A stretch of 64,000 nucleotides of DNA from Vibrio mimicus CAIM 602 (GTDB lineage Bacteria; Pseudomonadota; Gammaproteobacteria; Enterobacterales; Vibrionaceae), in NCBI RefSeq assembly GCF_000338875.1, contig NZ_AOMO01000024.1, positions 310,001 through 374,000 of the forward strand, in the 5' to 3' direction. This document shows, piece after piece, positions 33,980 through 43,194 of the stretch (positions are counted from its first letter, which is position 1; the number at the start of each line of letters is the position of its first letter). The notes beneath the pieces were generated by a model. It was not told the DNA's origin, did not search any database, and worked only from the letters and a program-made list of their open reading frames with translations. The position numbers and the translations under genes were made by a program.

Positions 33980-34846
33980 ATGTCCAATCAAGCTCATTTG
34001 AAACATCGTCTTTATGTGATTATCTTCGGCACTCACACTCCTGCGGGTAAGCTGTTTGATCTCTGCTTAATCTGCGCTATTCTCTCCTCGCTTGTGTTGT
34101 TGGTGTTGGAATCACTCCCCTCTATGAGCGAATGGCAATCTTCGCTCCGGATCGCGGAATACCTTTTCACAGCCTTATTTACGATTGAATACGCTTTACG
34201 ACTCTATTGCTCACCCAAGCCCAGTGCTTACGCACGCAGTTTTTACGGCATCGTGGATCTGCTTGCGATTTTGCCGACTTATCTAAGCTTTATTTTCCCA
34301 TCGGCCAGTATTGTCGGCGTCATTCGATTACTTCGCATCATGCGGATATTCCGAATTCTCAAGCTCGTACGCTACCTGCAAGACTCGAATCTTCTTTTGC
34401 GTTCCTTACTGGCTGCCAGACGTAAAATTTTCATCTTTTTCAGTACAGTCGCTATTTTAGTAACGATTTTTGGCGCATTGATTTACGTGATTGAAGGTCC
34501 TGAGAATGGTTTTACCAGTATCCCTACCAGTATTTATTGGGCGATCGTCACCATCACCACAGTCGGCTATGGCGATTTAGTGCCTAAGACCCCTTTAGGT
34601 CAAGCAATCGCTTCCATGACTATGCTATTGGGTTACTCCATTCTTGCCGTTCCGACGGGGATCATCACCGCCGAACTGAATAATGAGATGCACACTCACC
34701 GAACCTTAGTGAAATGCCCGAATTGCGCCCTACCTGGCCATGAGTCTGATGCTTTGTTTTGTAAGCATTGTGGCAGCGAATTAGCCGATCCTGATAAACG
34801 AGTTGTTCCTGTTGAAAACAATCACCTCAATAGTGAGGAACGATAA
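33980..34846 (+). CDS. voltage-gated-type potassium channel with C-terminal zinc ribbon
   Basis: 288 aa. Six hydrophobic segments in the VIC pattern. A basic S4-like helix runs from about 114 to 132 with Arg at every third position (RLLRIMRIFRILKLVR), and the K+ filter TTVGYGD is at 194-200. After S6 the cytoplasmic tail has CPNC (246-249) and CKHC (261-264), a zinc-ribbon knuckle pair. So this is a Kv-like tetrameric K+ channel. The start is 51 nt from the marC stop. Confidence 0.85.
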   Translation: MSNQAHLKHRLYVIIFGTHTPAGKLFDLCLICAILSSLVLLVLESLPSMSEWQSSLRIAEYLFTALFTIEYALRLYCSPKPSAYARSFYGIVDLLAILPTYLSFIFPSASIVGVIRLLRIMRIFRILKLVRYLQDSNLLLRSLLAARRKIFIFFSTVAILVTIFGALIYVIEGPENGFTSIPTSIYWAIVTITTVGYGDLVPKTPLGQAIASMTMLLGYSILAVPTGIITAELNNEMHTHRTLVKCPNCALPGHESDALFCKHCGSELADPDKRVVPVENNHLNSEER

Positions 34847-34866
34847 GAAAATGCGTAGGCAAAAAG

Positions 34867-34887
34867 AAAGCGCCGATCGGCGCTTTC
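34867..34887. terminator. bidirectional terminator between channel gene and asd
   Basis: AAAGCGCCGATCGGCGCTTT is a perfect 20-bp palindrome between convergent genes, with T-rich sequence on both outgoing strands. Confidence 0.75.
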
Positions 34888-34926
34888 ATTATTTTAGTGC
34901 TGGTAACAACTTGGGATTAATGCGAA

Positions 34927-36039
34927 TTACTTCTCAGCTAGGATGATACGTAGAGTACGGCGCAGTGGCTCAGCCGCCCCCCACAGTAATTGATCACCTA
35001 CCGTGAAGGCATTGAGGAAATCATCACCCATCGCCATCTTACGTAGGCGACCAACAGGAACAGACAATGTACCTGTCACTTTCGCAGGAGTCAGTTCACG
35101 CGCGGTAATATCACGCTCATTCGGGATCACTTTCACCCAATCATTGTGAGTGGCAATCATCTCTTCGATTTCATCCAGTGGAATGTTCTGTTTCAGCTTG
35201 ATAGTCAGAGCTTGAGAGTGACAACGCATTGCACCGATACGTACGCAAGTACCGTCAATCGGAACTGGAGAATCTTGCAAACCAAGAATTTTGTTGGCTT
35301 CTACGCCAGCTTTCCACTCTTCTTTGCTCTGTCCATTATCACGCTTCACATCGATCCAAGGGATCAGTGAACCCGCAAGAGGAACGCCGAAGTTGTCAGT
35401 TGGGAAAGTGCCAGAACGCATGGTTTCTGCAACTTTTTTATCGATGTCTAAAATTGAGCTTGCTGGGTTTGCCAACTCAGAGCTTACTGCATCATTGATT
35501 ACGCCCATTTGCGAAATCAACTCACGCATATTTTGTGCACCAGCACCGGATGCAGCTTGATAAGTCATTGCACTCATCCACTCCACCAAGCCACGCTCAT
35601 ATAGGCCACCTAATGCCATCAGCATCAGGCTCACGGTACAGTTACCACCCACGAAGGTTTTGGTACCGTGGTGAATACCGTGCAGAATTTGTTTTAGGTT
35701 AACCGGATCGAGCGTAATGATGGCATCTTTATCCATACGCAAAGTAGAAGCGGCATCAATCCAATACCCTTTCCAACCCGCTTGACGCAATGCTGGGTAA
35801 ACCTTTTCTGTATAGCTACCACCTTGACAGGTGATCACTGCATCGAGCTGTTTGAGACTTTCAATATCAAACGCATCTTGCAGCATGCCTGCATCTTTAC
35901 CAAAATTAGGTGCAGGTACACCAATTTGCGATGTACTGAAGAAAACTGGCTCAATCAGATCAAAATCGCGCTCTTCTACCATACGCTGCATCAGGACAGA
36001 GCCCACCATGCCGCGCCAACCTACTAAACCTACTCTCAT
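34927..36039 (-). CDS. asd: aspartate-semialdehyde dehydrogenase
   Basis: 370 aa. NADP site [15 protein letters not shown], active-site Cys in [17 protein letters not shown], and the substrate-binding segment [16 protein letters not shown]. The length and the GGNCTVS form mark the gammaproteobacterial Asd type. It provides aspartate semialdehyde for lysine/DAP, threonine and methionine. V. cholerae is known to have two asd genes; this is one of them. Confidence 0.95.
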   Translation of the reverse strand: MRVGLVGWRGMVGSVLMQRMVEERDFDLIEPVFFSTSQIGVPAPNFGKDAGMLQDAFDIESLKQLDAVITCQGGSYTEKVYPALRQAGWKGYWIDAASTLRMDKDAIITLDPVNLKQILHGIHHGTKTFVGGNCTVSLMLMALGGLYERGLVEWMSAMTYQAASGAGAQNMRELISQMGVINDAVSSELANPASSILDIDKKVAETMRSGTFPTDNFGVPLAGSLIPWIDVKRDNGQSKEEWKAGVEANKILGLQDSPVPIDGTCVRIGAMRCHSQALTIKLKQNIPLDEIEEMIATHNDWVKVIPNERDITARELTPAKVTGTLSVPVGRLRKMAMGDDFLNAFTVGDQLLWGAAEPLRRTLRIILAEK

Positions 36040-36463
36040 TTCCCATACTCTCCGTGTAGATCCAATGTCAAATCACTGGCTCCATCTATAAGTGGTTCAG
36101 CCTTAAATCTCAAGCGTTTCTTACCAAATCTCACAACTTTTTCTTGTTCTTCTAACCGAGTTGTTGTGCTTTTGATGGCAAGCCCCTTAAAACTCTCACT
36201 TTTTGACCAACTTAGAGCATTGACGTCAGATTTTTACCAAAAAACTTATTTCTTGTTACACAATAAATCCACATTACAAAAGATTTGCTTTCATTAATAA
36301 CTCAAAATTTAAACACTAAATGCTACAAATTAACCACTTGGACGATATAAATCACAACAAAGAGCATTAATGTCGATATATTATTTTAACTACGGTAAAG
36401 TGCACTCCGACTCAATAAGGATATCCTGACTCCTTACTAACGATTGGATAAGAGGCTCTTAGT
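36040..36463. other. 424-nt asd-nhaC divergent intergenic region
   Basis: AT-rich promoter region for both genes. I looked for a lysine riboswitch, since both neighbours can be lysine-controlled in this group, and saw no recognisable L-box core on either strand. A short palindrome AGGATATCCT lies at 36418-36427 near the nhaC start. Confidence 0.4.
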
Positions 36464-37855
36464 ATGTTACAAGCCCAACAACGCCTACCAAGTTTGACTC
36501 AAGTGATTGTCTCTCTTGGCCTGTTTTTACTGTTAGCGTTTTCATTTACTGCGCAATTGGATCTACCAATCCAACTTGCTCTGTACATCGGCTGGTTCGT
36601 TATTATTACTTTAGGTATTCGCCTAGGGCACAAATATAAAGATCTAGAAACAGCGGCTTTAAATGGCATTTCAAATGGTTTAGGTGCAGTCCTGATCCTA
36701 CTTGCTGTTGGTGCACTGGTCGGTACTTGGATTTCCGGCGGTATTGTTCCAACCATTATTTACTACGGTTTGAAAGCAATTCACCCCTCTATCTTTTTAT
36801 TAGCCACTATGGTGATTTGCTCATTAACCGCTTTAGCAACAGGTACCTCTTGGGGTGCAGCCGGTACAGCGGGTATCGCAATGATGGGGATCGGCCAAGG
36901 CCTTGGCATTCCTGCACCAATCACTGCGGGTGCGGTGCTTTCAGGCTGTTACTTCGGCGATAAAATGTCTCCACTTTCTGACTCGGTGATCTTGGCTTCA
37001 TCCATGTCTAATGTAGAAGTGATGGAGCATATTAAAGGCATGCTGCCAATTGCCCTGATCAGCTATGTCATCACTGGCATTCTGTTCACTCTGTTTGGTT
37101 TCCACTACGCAGGTAATGTTGATATGTCTCAAGTGGAGACTGTCATTGCAGCGATGGAACAGCAGTTCTACATCACGCCTTATTCTTTCGTCCCTGTGTT
37201 GATCGTACTTGGCCTATTGGCAATGCGTATGCCTTCCTTCCCAGTGATCAGTTTTGGTTCACTACTGGGAATTATTTGGGCCGTGATGATTCAGGATGTG
37301 GATTTCCTACAAGCCTTCAACACTGCATGGGCACCTTACAATATTGAATCAGGCGTGAGCTTCATTGATGCGATCCTTAACCGTGGTGGCATGTCATCTA
37401 TGCTGGGTTCTGTAGCGGTTATCGTGTTCGGCCTTGGCTTTGGTGGTCTGTTAGATAAGGTTGGCGTACTTGAAACCATCGCTAAATTATTTGAACGTCG
37501 TGTAACTAGCCCAGGCTCATTGGCAACAAGCACAATTGGTACAGCCTTTATGGGTAACGTGTTTGGTTCAGCGATGTATGTTTCACTAATCCTGACGCCA
37601 AAAATCTGCGCTAAAAACTATGACCGCCTCGGTTATCAACGTAAAAATCTGTCTCGTAACGCAGAATTCGGCGGCACGCTGACTTCAGGTATGGTTCCAT
37701 GGAGTGATAACGGCATCTATATGGCGAGTATTTTGGGTGTTGCTACCCTATCTTACGCTCCATTTATGTGGCTGAGCTTCGTGTGTATTATCGTAACCAT
37801 CGTCACGTCTTACTGTGGTTGGTTTGTCGATAAGTGTGAACCGACAGCTCGGTGA
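36464..37855 (+). CDS. nhaC: Na+/H+ antiporter NhaC family protein
   Basis: 463 aa with about 11 transmembrane segments. NhaC-family motifs are visible: SLTALATGTSWGAAGTAG, CYFGDKMSPLSDSV and the late FGGTLTSGMVPWSDNG. Most members exchange Na+ for H+, but relatives (MleN, LysW) move malate/lactate or lysine, so the substrate is open; the divergent asd gene makes a lysine link conceivable. Inner membrane. A strong terminator follows. Confidence 0.85.
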   Translation: MLQAQQRLPSLTQVIVSLGLFLLLAFSFTAQLDLPIQLALYIGWFVIITLGIRLGHKYKDLETAALNGISNGLGAVLILLAVGALVGTWISGGIVPTIIYYGLKAIHPSIFLLATMVICSLTALATGTSWGAAGTAGIAMMGIGQGLGIPAPITAGAVLSGCYFGDKMSPLSDSVILASSMSNVEVMEHIKGMLPIALISYVITGILFTLFGFHYAGNVDMSQVETVIAAMEQQFYITPYSFVPVLIVLGLLAMRMPSFPVISFGSLLGIIWAVMIQDVDFLQAFNTAWAPYNIESGVSFIDAILNRGGMSSMLGSVAVIVFGLGFGGLLDKVGVLETIAKLFERRVTSPGSLATSTIGTAFMGNVFGSAMYVSLILTPKICAKNYDRLGYQRKNLSRNAEFGGTLTSGMVPWSDNGIYMASILGVATLSYAPFMWLSFVCIIVTIVTSYCGWFVDKCEPTAR

Positions 37856-37922
37856 GTGCTGAAGAAAATTCAGAATCTCAAAAAGTTCCAGTGTCGGCAT
37901 AACCCTACATTAAATATTACCT

Positions 37923-37950
37923 AAAGAGCGCTTCGGCGCTCTTTTTGTTT
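37923..37950. terminator. terminator after nhaC
   Basis: AAAGAGCGC-TTCG-GCGCTCTTT is a UUCG-type tetraloop hairpin followed by TTG TTT. It is convergent with the Hpt gene, whose stop touches its edge. Confidence 0.8.
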
Positions 37951-39142
37951 ATTGAGAAGCATTGTGTGATTCTAATCGCACCACATGCCATTCAGCTTCA
38001 CGCACCGTTTTTGCTAAATATGAGGAAAGATTATCCAAGAGTCTTTCACTCGGTATCTGTCCTAAACGCAATTCACCTTCAATCTCTGCCGCTGCATTTT
38101 TTAACCGTTCAGCGCCCAAGCTTGCGGCCACACTCTTTAAACTGTGGCTAACTCGCTGTGCGCCATCAGGATCATTTAGCAATAACGTTCGTATCTGCTC
38201 ATCATCAGTTTTGTGATCTTCTAAAAATACATTCAGCAGTTGCCGAACCGACTCGATATTGCCATTCATAGCTTGTTTAACTTGTTCAATGTTCACATGG
38301 CTACTCGCTCCATCCATCGAACAACCTAGGGATGTTTCTTGTGGAGTGATTAGTGACGACTGAAACTGACGACAAGACAGCAGCAACATAAAACTGAACA
38401 TAGCGAGTAGACTACTCACCACCAAAATAACGATCATCATCCATAGTTGATGGTGATATTCCATTTCAAGCAAGCTAGCTTCTTCATACACTGCATGCTT
38501 GAGCAGTTTATTGGCAATGTTGTCCCCTTCTGCATACTGAGTGAGAAGACGAGATATTTGTGCCAGTGCTATTTGCAGATGTTCCTGCTCAGCATTAGGT
38601 AGGCTCAATGAGTTCTTCAAGATCCGATCTAAACTGCGATAAATTTCCGGATTATTTTTGAGGCCAGCAAACAAGGCCTCAAAGCTAAATGCCCCCAACT
38701 GAAAATATTCACCCAAGAGTCTGTCGTCAGACAGCACTCGTTGACGGCTTTGGTGCAATAACTCCGCCAGTTGTGTTGAATGAAGTTCAATGTTGGTAAA
38801 AGATCGAGCCTGTTCCACGAATCGATCCGTTTGATATAAGAGCTGCTGTATATCACCAGCAAACCAGATGTTTGGGTGCTCAGCCTCAATTTGCATTCGT
38901 AATGCTTGCAGTAGTGATAATTCCAACTCTAGGTCCGACGCTTGATTGGCGCGATAGGGCTGCGGAAAATACAGGGCATCACGAAAATGCATTAAACGGT
39001 TGGTGAGTTCTTCGAGATTACGAGTGGAAGCTGAGATGTTATGAAATTGCCACAGTATCAAAGTAGCAACGATGCTCCAGACAACGCAAATCGTCATCAC
39101 CGCTTTATTCCTAAAGCGCTTGTTCGATAAAAGCTGTTCCAT
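37949..39142 (-). CDS. membrane protein with C-terminal Hpt phosphotransfer domain
   Basis: 397 aa from ATG 39142 (AGGA about 9 nt upstream). One N-terminal transmembrane helix (about 14-34), a periplasmic helical sensor-like region of some 200 residues, a second helix (about 232-255), and a cytoplasmic Hpt domain with the phosphoacceptor His in VSHSLKSVAASLGA (about H333). No kinase or receiver domain is present and no partner gene is adjacent. It resembles the sensor and Hpt parts of a hybrid kinase with the catalytic middle missing. It probably feeds an unknown relay. Confidence 0.75.
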   Translation of the reverse strand: MEQLLSNKRFRNKAVMTICVVWSIVATLILWQFHNISASTRNLEELTNRLMHFRDALYFPQPYRANQASDLELELSLLQALRMQIEAEHPNIWFAGDIQQLLYQTDRFVEQARSFTNIELHSTQLAELLHQSRQRVLSDDRLLGEYFQLGAFSFEALFAGLKNNPEIYRSLDRILKNSLSLPNAEQEHLQIALAQISRLLTQYAEGDNIANKLLKHAVYEEASLLEMEYHHQLWMMIVILVVSSLLAMFSFMLLLSCRQFQSSLITPQETSLGCSMDGASSHVNIEQVKQAMNGNIESVRQLLNVFLEDHKTDDEQIRTLLLNDPDGAQRVSHSLKSVAASLGAERLKNAAAEIEGELRLGQIPSERLLDNLSSYLAKTVREAEWHVVRLESHNASQ

Positions 39143-39226
39143 GCACACTGATCCTGTTTAAAACCTAAGATCAAGCATATACGCTATTTTTCCACTTGAT
39201 TGGCAATGCGGTGATTTGCGTGAAAA

Positions 39227-39250
39227 AAAGAGAGCGTGATCGCTCTCTTT
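39227..39250 (-). terminator. yejK terminator
   Basis: AAAGAGAGCG-TGAT-CGCTCTCTTT, with a run of Ts on the minus-strand side, about 45 nt beyond the yejK stop. Confidence 0.75.
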
Positions 39251-39294
39251 ATCAAGATAATGGTTAAACCAATTATGGTTTCGTTACCATGTCC

Positions 39295-40296
39295 TTAACG
39301 CAGACGCGTTAATTGGTCACGTAAGTTTGGCGGCGTACCTTTGATGGTAAGAGTATCGGTTTCTGGATCATAGAAAACGCGCTCTCCAAGCAGCAAGCTA
39401 TCAAAGCTCAGATTCAAACCGCCGCCCGCGCCCACATATTTGGTTAGTTTGCGTACGGTTGAACGATCGGCTGGGAAGCTCTCTTCTAACTCATAACCTT
39501 GCTCACGAGTGAAATCAAAGAAGCTTACGCCTTCATTGCTTGGCGGCAATTCGCCAGAAAGATCCTGCACCTTAACTTCGTCACCCGATTTGATTTGATC
39601 GTTACAATATTCATAAACCTGCTTCTTGTAGCTGATCACTTCATCTTTTTCGAATTTTGCATCAGCGCAGAAATCTTCTACCGCCTGCATCAGCACCTGG
39701 TTTTGCTGCTTAGTATCAAGGCCAATATCCGCCTGCAGAAAATCAAGGAAGAAATCAGCTACCTTACGACCAACTCGACCTTTAATGTAGCTCAGGTAAC
39801 GTTTTGATTCTTTGTCGGTTTCAAAACTGGAGAGATCAATACGTGCCACGATATCCATTTTGTTGATATCCAAATAATCGGTGGCACTGATGTCTAACCC
39901 TTCTGTAACTTTCAGGCTTTGGTTGAGTGGCAGTAAGCCAATAAACAGATAATCGGTAGCCAGCGATTGATATTCCGCCATAACCAAAATGCCTTCATCG
40001 GCAAAAGGATACTTGGCTAACTCATTTTTCAGGCGCTGCGCACTTTGTTGTGAAAAATCATAGAACGGCAAATCACCACGGCGCATCTCTTGCAACCAAA
40101 GCTGAAATTCACTGTCTGACTTAAAGCAACCGAAACCTTTACCTGCTTTCGCATTAAAAACACGATGTAACTCAGCGACTAAGTTTTCAGTTGACGTATC
40201 ATTGCGAAGAGATTCGGCGCGATAGTTCACCACCAACTCATCGTTATCGTTTTTACGTAGTTGGTGCAAAATCACGTTAGAAAGGAATAGGCTCAT
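39295..40296 (-). CDS. yejK: nucleoid-associated protein YejK/NdpA
   Basis: 333 aa, full-length NdpA family: N-terminal SNVILHQLRKNDNDEL, conserved GFGCFKSDSEF and the ADFFLDFLQADIGLDTKQQNQ segment. It was found associated with the E. coli spermidine nucleoid; molecular role unclear, with reported topoisomerase interactions. It is divergent from yejL-yejM, the standard context. Confidence 0.93.
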   Translation of the reverse strand: MSLFLSNVILHQLRKNDNDELVVNYRAESLRNDTSTENLVAELHRVFNAKAGKGFGCFKSDSEFQLWLQEMRRGDLPFYDFSQQSAQRLKNELAKYPFADEGILVMAEYQSLATDYLFIGLLPLNQSLKVTEGLDISATDYLDINKMDIVARIDLSSFETDKESKRYLSYIKGRVGRKVADFFLDFLQADIGLDTKQQNQVLMQAVEDFCADAKFEKDEVISYKKQVYEYCNDQIKSGDEVKVQDLSGELPPSNEGVSFFDFTREQGYELEESFPADRSTVRKLTKYVGAGGGLNLSFDSLLLGERVFYDPETDTLTIKGTPPNLRDQLTRLR

Positions 40297-40380
40297 AGTG
40301 AAATAATCATCGTTCTGGTTTCAGTTGTCAGGCATAGTAGGTTATCATAAGCCGCTTTTACTATCATCATCAGAGTCAAT

Positions 40381-40596
40381 ATGCCTATTACATCTAAATA
40401 CAGTGACGAACACGTTGAATCCATTCTGACTGAAATTGCTGCGGTACTAAACAAACACAATGCGTCACCAGAACTCACCTTAATGGTGGTTGGTAATATC
40501 GCTACCAATGTACTCAATCAAAACGTTGCTGCTGCGCAACGTAAAGTGATTGCAGAAAAATTCGCGCAAGCGTTAGTGTCATCTTTGCAAAGCTAA
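40381..40596 (+). CDS. yejL: YejL family protein (UPF0352)
   Basis: 71 aa. [20 protein letters not shown] at the start and the conserved [16 protein letters not shown] core. Small helical protein of unknown function, always between yejK and yejM. It is 34 nt from yejM and very likely cotranscribed. Confidence 0.93.
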   Translation: MPITSKYSDEHVESILTEIAAVLNKHNASPELTLMVVGNIATNVLNQNVAAAQRKVIAEKFAQALVSSLQS

Positions 40597-40630
40597 ATTG
40601 ACCCATTTAACCAATAAATAGAAAAAGCAC

Positions 40631-42436
40631 ATGGTAGACAGCGAAAACACATACGGCGATCGAGTATCTCGTTTGGTAGGTTGGGGACATTGGTTCGCCT
40701 TCTTTAATATCATCGCAGCTATGTTGATTGGTACGCGATATATCTCTCAATCACCTTGGCCAGAAACTTTGCTTGGACAGCTCTATTTGGTGCTGTCTTG
40801 GGTTGGTCATTTTGGTTTTCTTGTTTTCGCACTCTACCTATTAGTGCTTTTTCCACTCACTTTTATTATTCCATCGAGAAGCCTATTCCGTTTCTTAGCG
40901 GTCTGCTTCTCGACTTTAGGCCTGACTGTTTTACTGATTGACACTCAAGCCTACCAGATCATTAACCTGCACCTTAACCCTGTGGTGTGGGAGTTACTGT
41001 TTAGCGATGAAACAAGCAGTGTTAGCGCTGATTTACAACATTTGTTTGTCGTACTACCACTGATATTTCTACTCGAACTTGGCCTATCTGAATGGGTATG
41101 GCGTAAGCAGCGCAAGCTATCACACAAGCGTATTGGACGCCCACTCGCCGCAGTGTTTTTCGTGAGTTTTATCGCAAGCCACTTAATTTATGTCTGGTCA
41201 GACGCTTATCTGTATTCTCCCGTGACCAGTCAACGAGCGAACTTCCCTCTTTCTTATCCAATGACCGCGAAGTCCTTTATGGAAAAACACGGTTTGCTCG
41301 ATAAAGAAGAGTACAGCAAGCGCCTTGCAGAGCAGAGTAGCGATTTTGATGTTCTTGCTTATCCGCTTGAACCGCTTGAGTTCAATCGCCGAGCGAACAA
41401 CCTGAACGTGCTAGTGGTCAGCATCAATAATTTACGTGCAGATGCACTGACGCCTGAGCTCATGCCAAACACGTATCAGTTTGCCAATGAGAACCTCAAC
41501 TTCACAAACCATTACAGCTCAAGCAACGATATGTTTGGATTGTTTGGTTTGTTCTACGGATTGCCAAGCACATACGCCAGCAGCGTACGTGTACAAGGTA
41601 ATCCCCCATTGTTTATTGATGTCATGAAGAAGAATGACTATCAATTTGGGTTATTTAGCGGCAACAACTTCGCAGACTCGATTTACCAAGAGACCATCTT
41701 CCGCTCTCTAGAACTTGAAAAAGTCGCAGCTAGTGATGGCATCAGCCCTGATGAACAAGCCGTGAAAAATTGGTCTGAATGGGTGCAAACCAAACAGAAA
41801 AGTCCATGGTTCAGCTATTTAGAGCTAACAACTGTGGAGGAGTTTTCAGAGCTCACTACTAACGCAGCTCAAAAATCAGCAGAAGAGCGTTTACGTACCA
41901 CTTATAATCTTTCGGCAACACAAGCCGACTTAGTGGTTAAGAGTTTGCTAGAGCAGCTTGAATCTTTAAGCCTGCTGGATAATACCATTATCGTGATCAC
42001 GTCTAATCACGGCACCGAGTTTAATGAAACGAAAACCAACACTTGGGGTTCAAATAGCAACTACAGTCGCTATCAACTACAGGTTCCTATGGTGATTCAT
42101 TGGCCGGGTAAAGTGGCTGGCACTTATGCCCACCGCTCAAGCCACCTCGATTTTTCGGTGACACTGATGCAAGATTTGCTTGGAGTCTCCTCGAATCCTA
42201 TCGATTACAGTAGCGGCAAAAATCTGTTTAATGAAAGTAAGCGTAAATGGATTTTAGCGGGCGATGCGCGTGAGTTGGCTTTAATTACCGATGAACAAAC
42301 TACGGTCATCGATAAATTTGGGAACTTTAAAGTTTATGACGGTGAATACCAACGTCTTAAACAAACGAATCCGACTCTACCTGTCTTAATGCAGGGTTTA
42401 ACCGAATTGCAGCGTTTTTACGCAAAAGATAATTAA
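40631..42436 (+). CDS. yejM: inner membrane alkaline-phosphatase-fold protein YejM (PbgA/LapC)
   Basis: 601 aa. Five transmembrane helices in the first about 190 residues and a periplasmic sulfatase/phosphatase-like domain after about residue 255. In E. coli it senses LPS at the inner membrane and controls LpxC degradation through LapB/FtsH. Where the superfamily has an Asp metal ligand (E. coli VDGLN) this protein has SINNLR at 264-269, so the metal site looks degenerate, which fits a sensor role. FGLFYG, VITSNHG and THYSR-like regions are kept. Confidence 0.93.
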   Translation: MVDSENTYGDRVSRLVGWGHWFAFFNIIAAMLIGTRYISQSPWPETLLGQLYLVLSWVGHFGFLVFALYLLVLFPLTFIIPSRSLFRFLAVCFSTLGLTVLLIDTQAYQIINLHLNPVVWELLFSDETSSVSADLQHLFVVLPLIFLLELGLSEWVWRKQRKLSHKRIGRPLAAVFFVSFIASHLIYVWSDAYLYSPVTSQRANFPLSYPMTAKSFMEKHGLLDKEEYSKRLAEQSSDFDVLAYPLEPLEFNRRANNLNVLVVSINNLRADALTPELMPNTYQFANENLNFTNHYSSSNDMFGLFGLFYGLPSTYASSVRVQGNPPLFIDVMKKNDYQFGLFSGNNFADSIYQETIFRSLELEKVAASDGISPDEQAVKNWSEWVQTKQKSPWFSYLELTTVEEFSELTTNAAQKSAEERLRTTYNLSATQADLVVKSLLEQLESLSLLDNTIIVITSNHGTEFNETKTNTWGSNSNYSRYQLQVPMVIHWPGKVAGTYAHRSSHLDFSVTLMQDLLGVSSNPIDYSSGKNLFNESKRKWILAGDARELALITDEQTTVIDKFGNFKVYDGEYQRLKQTNPTLPVLMQGLTELQRFYAKDN

Positions 42437-42462
42437 ATTCATTATTTTAAGTCGGTTCAGGG

Positions 42463-42491
42463 TTGACGCATTTGGTAAAAGTTATTAGATT
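42463..42491 (+). promoter_or_regulatory. sigma70 promoter for tRNA-Pro
   Basis: TTGACG, a 17-nt spacer and TAGATT, followed by a GC-rich discriminator (ACGCCC) and the tRNA 9 nt after the -10 box. The GC discriminator is typical of stringently controlled stable RNA promoters. Confidence 0.7.
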
Positions 42492-42499
42492 ACGCCCAT

Positions 42500-42576
42500 C
42501 GGACTGTAGCGCAGCTTGGTAGCGCACCGTCATGGGGTGTCGGGGGTCGGAGGTTCAAATCCTCTCAGTCCGACCA
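42500..42576 (+). tRNA. tRNA-Pro (GGG)
   Basis: 77 nt with encoded CCA. Cloverleaf: acceptor CGGACTG / CAGTCCG, D arm with AGCTTGGTAGC, anticodon loop ATGGGGT giving GGG, T arm GGAGG-TTCAAAT-CCTCT. The anticodon arm is identical to that of E. coli proL. Confidence 0.97.
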
Positions 42577-42584
42577 TACACCTA

Positions 42585-42613
42585 AAGGGGAGTTTCTTAG
42601 AAACTCCCCTTTT
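42585..42613 (+). terminator. tRNA-Pro terminator
   Basis: AAGGGGAGTTTC-TTA-GAAACTCCCCTT is a 12-bp stem followed by TTCC, 8 nt after the tRNA. Confidence 0.8.
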
Positions 42614-42700
42614 CCGTTCTAGAATATGTGAAAAATAAGCGCTTACCAATAAAAAAAGCGACCAAGTGTACATAATTAGAGCAAACAGCATTTTAGGGGC

Positions 42701-42729
42701 TTTACAAGCGAACTTCAGGTCGATATTAT
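42701..42729 (+). promoter_or_regulatory. sigma70 promoter for tRNA-Ser
   Basis: TTTACA, a 17-nt spacer and TATTAT, then a GCGCCC discriminator; the tRNA begins 11 nt after the -10 box. The two tRNAs are separate transcription units. Confidence 0.7.
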
Positions 42730-42740
42730 GCGCCCACAAA

Positions 42741-42831
42741 GGAGAGATGGCTGAGTGGTTGAAAGCACCGGTCTTGAAAACCGGCGAAGGTTTGTAGCCT
42801 TCCTAGGGTTCAAATCCCTATCTCTCCGCCA
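42741..42831 (+). tRNA. tRNA-Ser (UGA)
   Basis: 91 nt with encoded CCA. Acceptor GGAGAGA / TCTCTCC, anticodon loop CTTGAAA giving UGA, long variable arm (GCGAAGG-TTTGTAG-CCTTC), T arm AGGG-TTCAAAT-CCCT. Class II tRNA as expected for serine. Confidence 0.97.
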
Positions 42832-42838
42832 CATTCTA

Positions 42839-42866
42839 AGCCCCTGATTTATCAGGGGCTTTTTGT
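42839..42866 (+). terminator. tRNA-Ser terminator
   Basis: AGCCCCTGA-TTTA-TCAGGGGCT followed by TTTTGTTTT, 8 nt after the tRNA end. Confidence 0.85.
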
Positions 42867-43194
42867 TTTAGGACGCATCAAATATCACCTAAGAAACGTG
42901 GGTGATATATCTATATCGACAAAGCTAGGGATAATGCAGTTAAGTCCCTGATATGAAATCATCGTAACACGACAAACAACCGCCTTTTCCCTCTATTGGT
43001 TAGTTAATAGCCACAAACCCACTTTCTCCGATAATAAATTTTCCAGTAAGTGTCGCCAGACTCTCAAAAGATTACCTCTTTCAACTTTATTACCCTCCTC
43101 GTTTTTACAGCTATGAGTAAAGATAACTGGCGTAAATATTCAATATTTCCTTATCGAACCTCGTTACATTGCTTTGGCCGATGGAGGAGGATAT
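42867..43194 (+). promoter_or_regulatory. upstream region of the four-gene cassette
   Basis: 328 nt, AT-rich, no gene. It holds an 8-bp perfect inverted repeat ATATCACC-N11-GGTGATAT at 42882-42908, which could be an operator for the cassette's AraC regulator or a hairpin. A strong ribosome site GGAGGAGG lies at the 3' end. Confidence 0.45.

Noticed and set aside
36040..36463. Lysine riboswitch between asd and nhaC
   Set aside because: The characteristic conserved core and paired arms could not be found on either strand.
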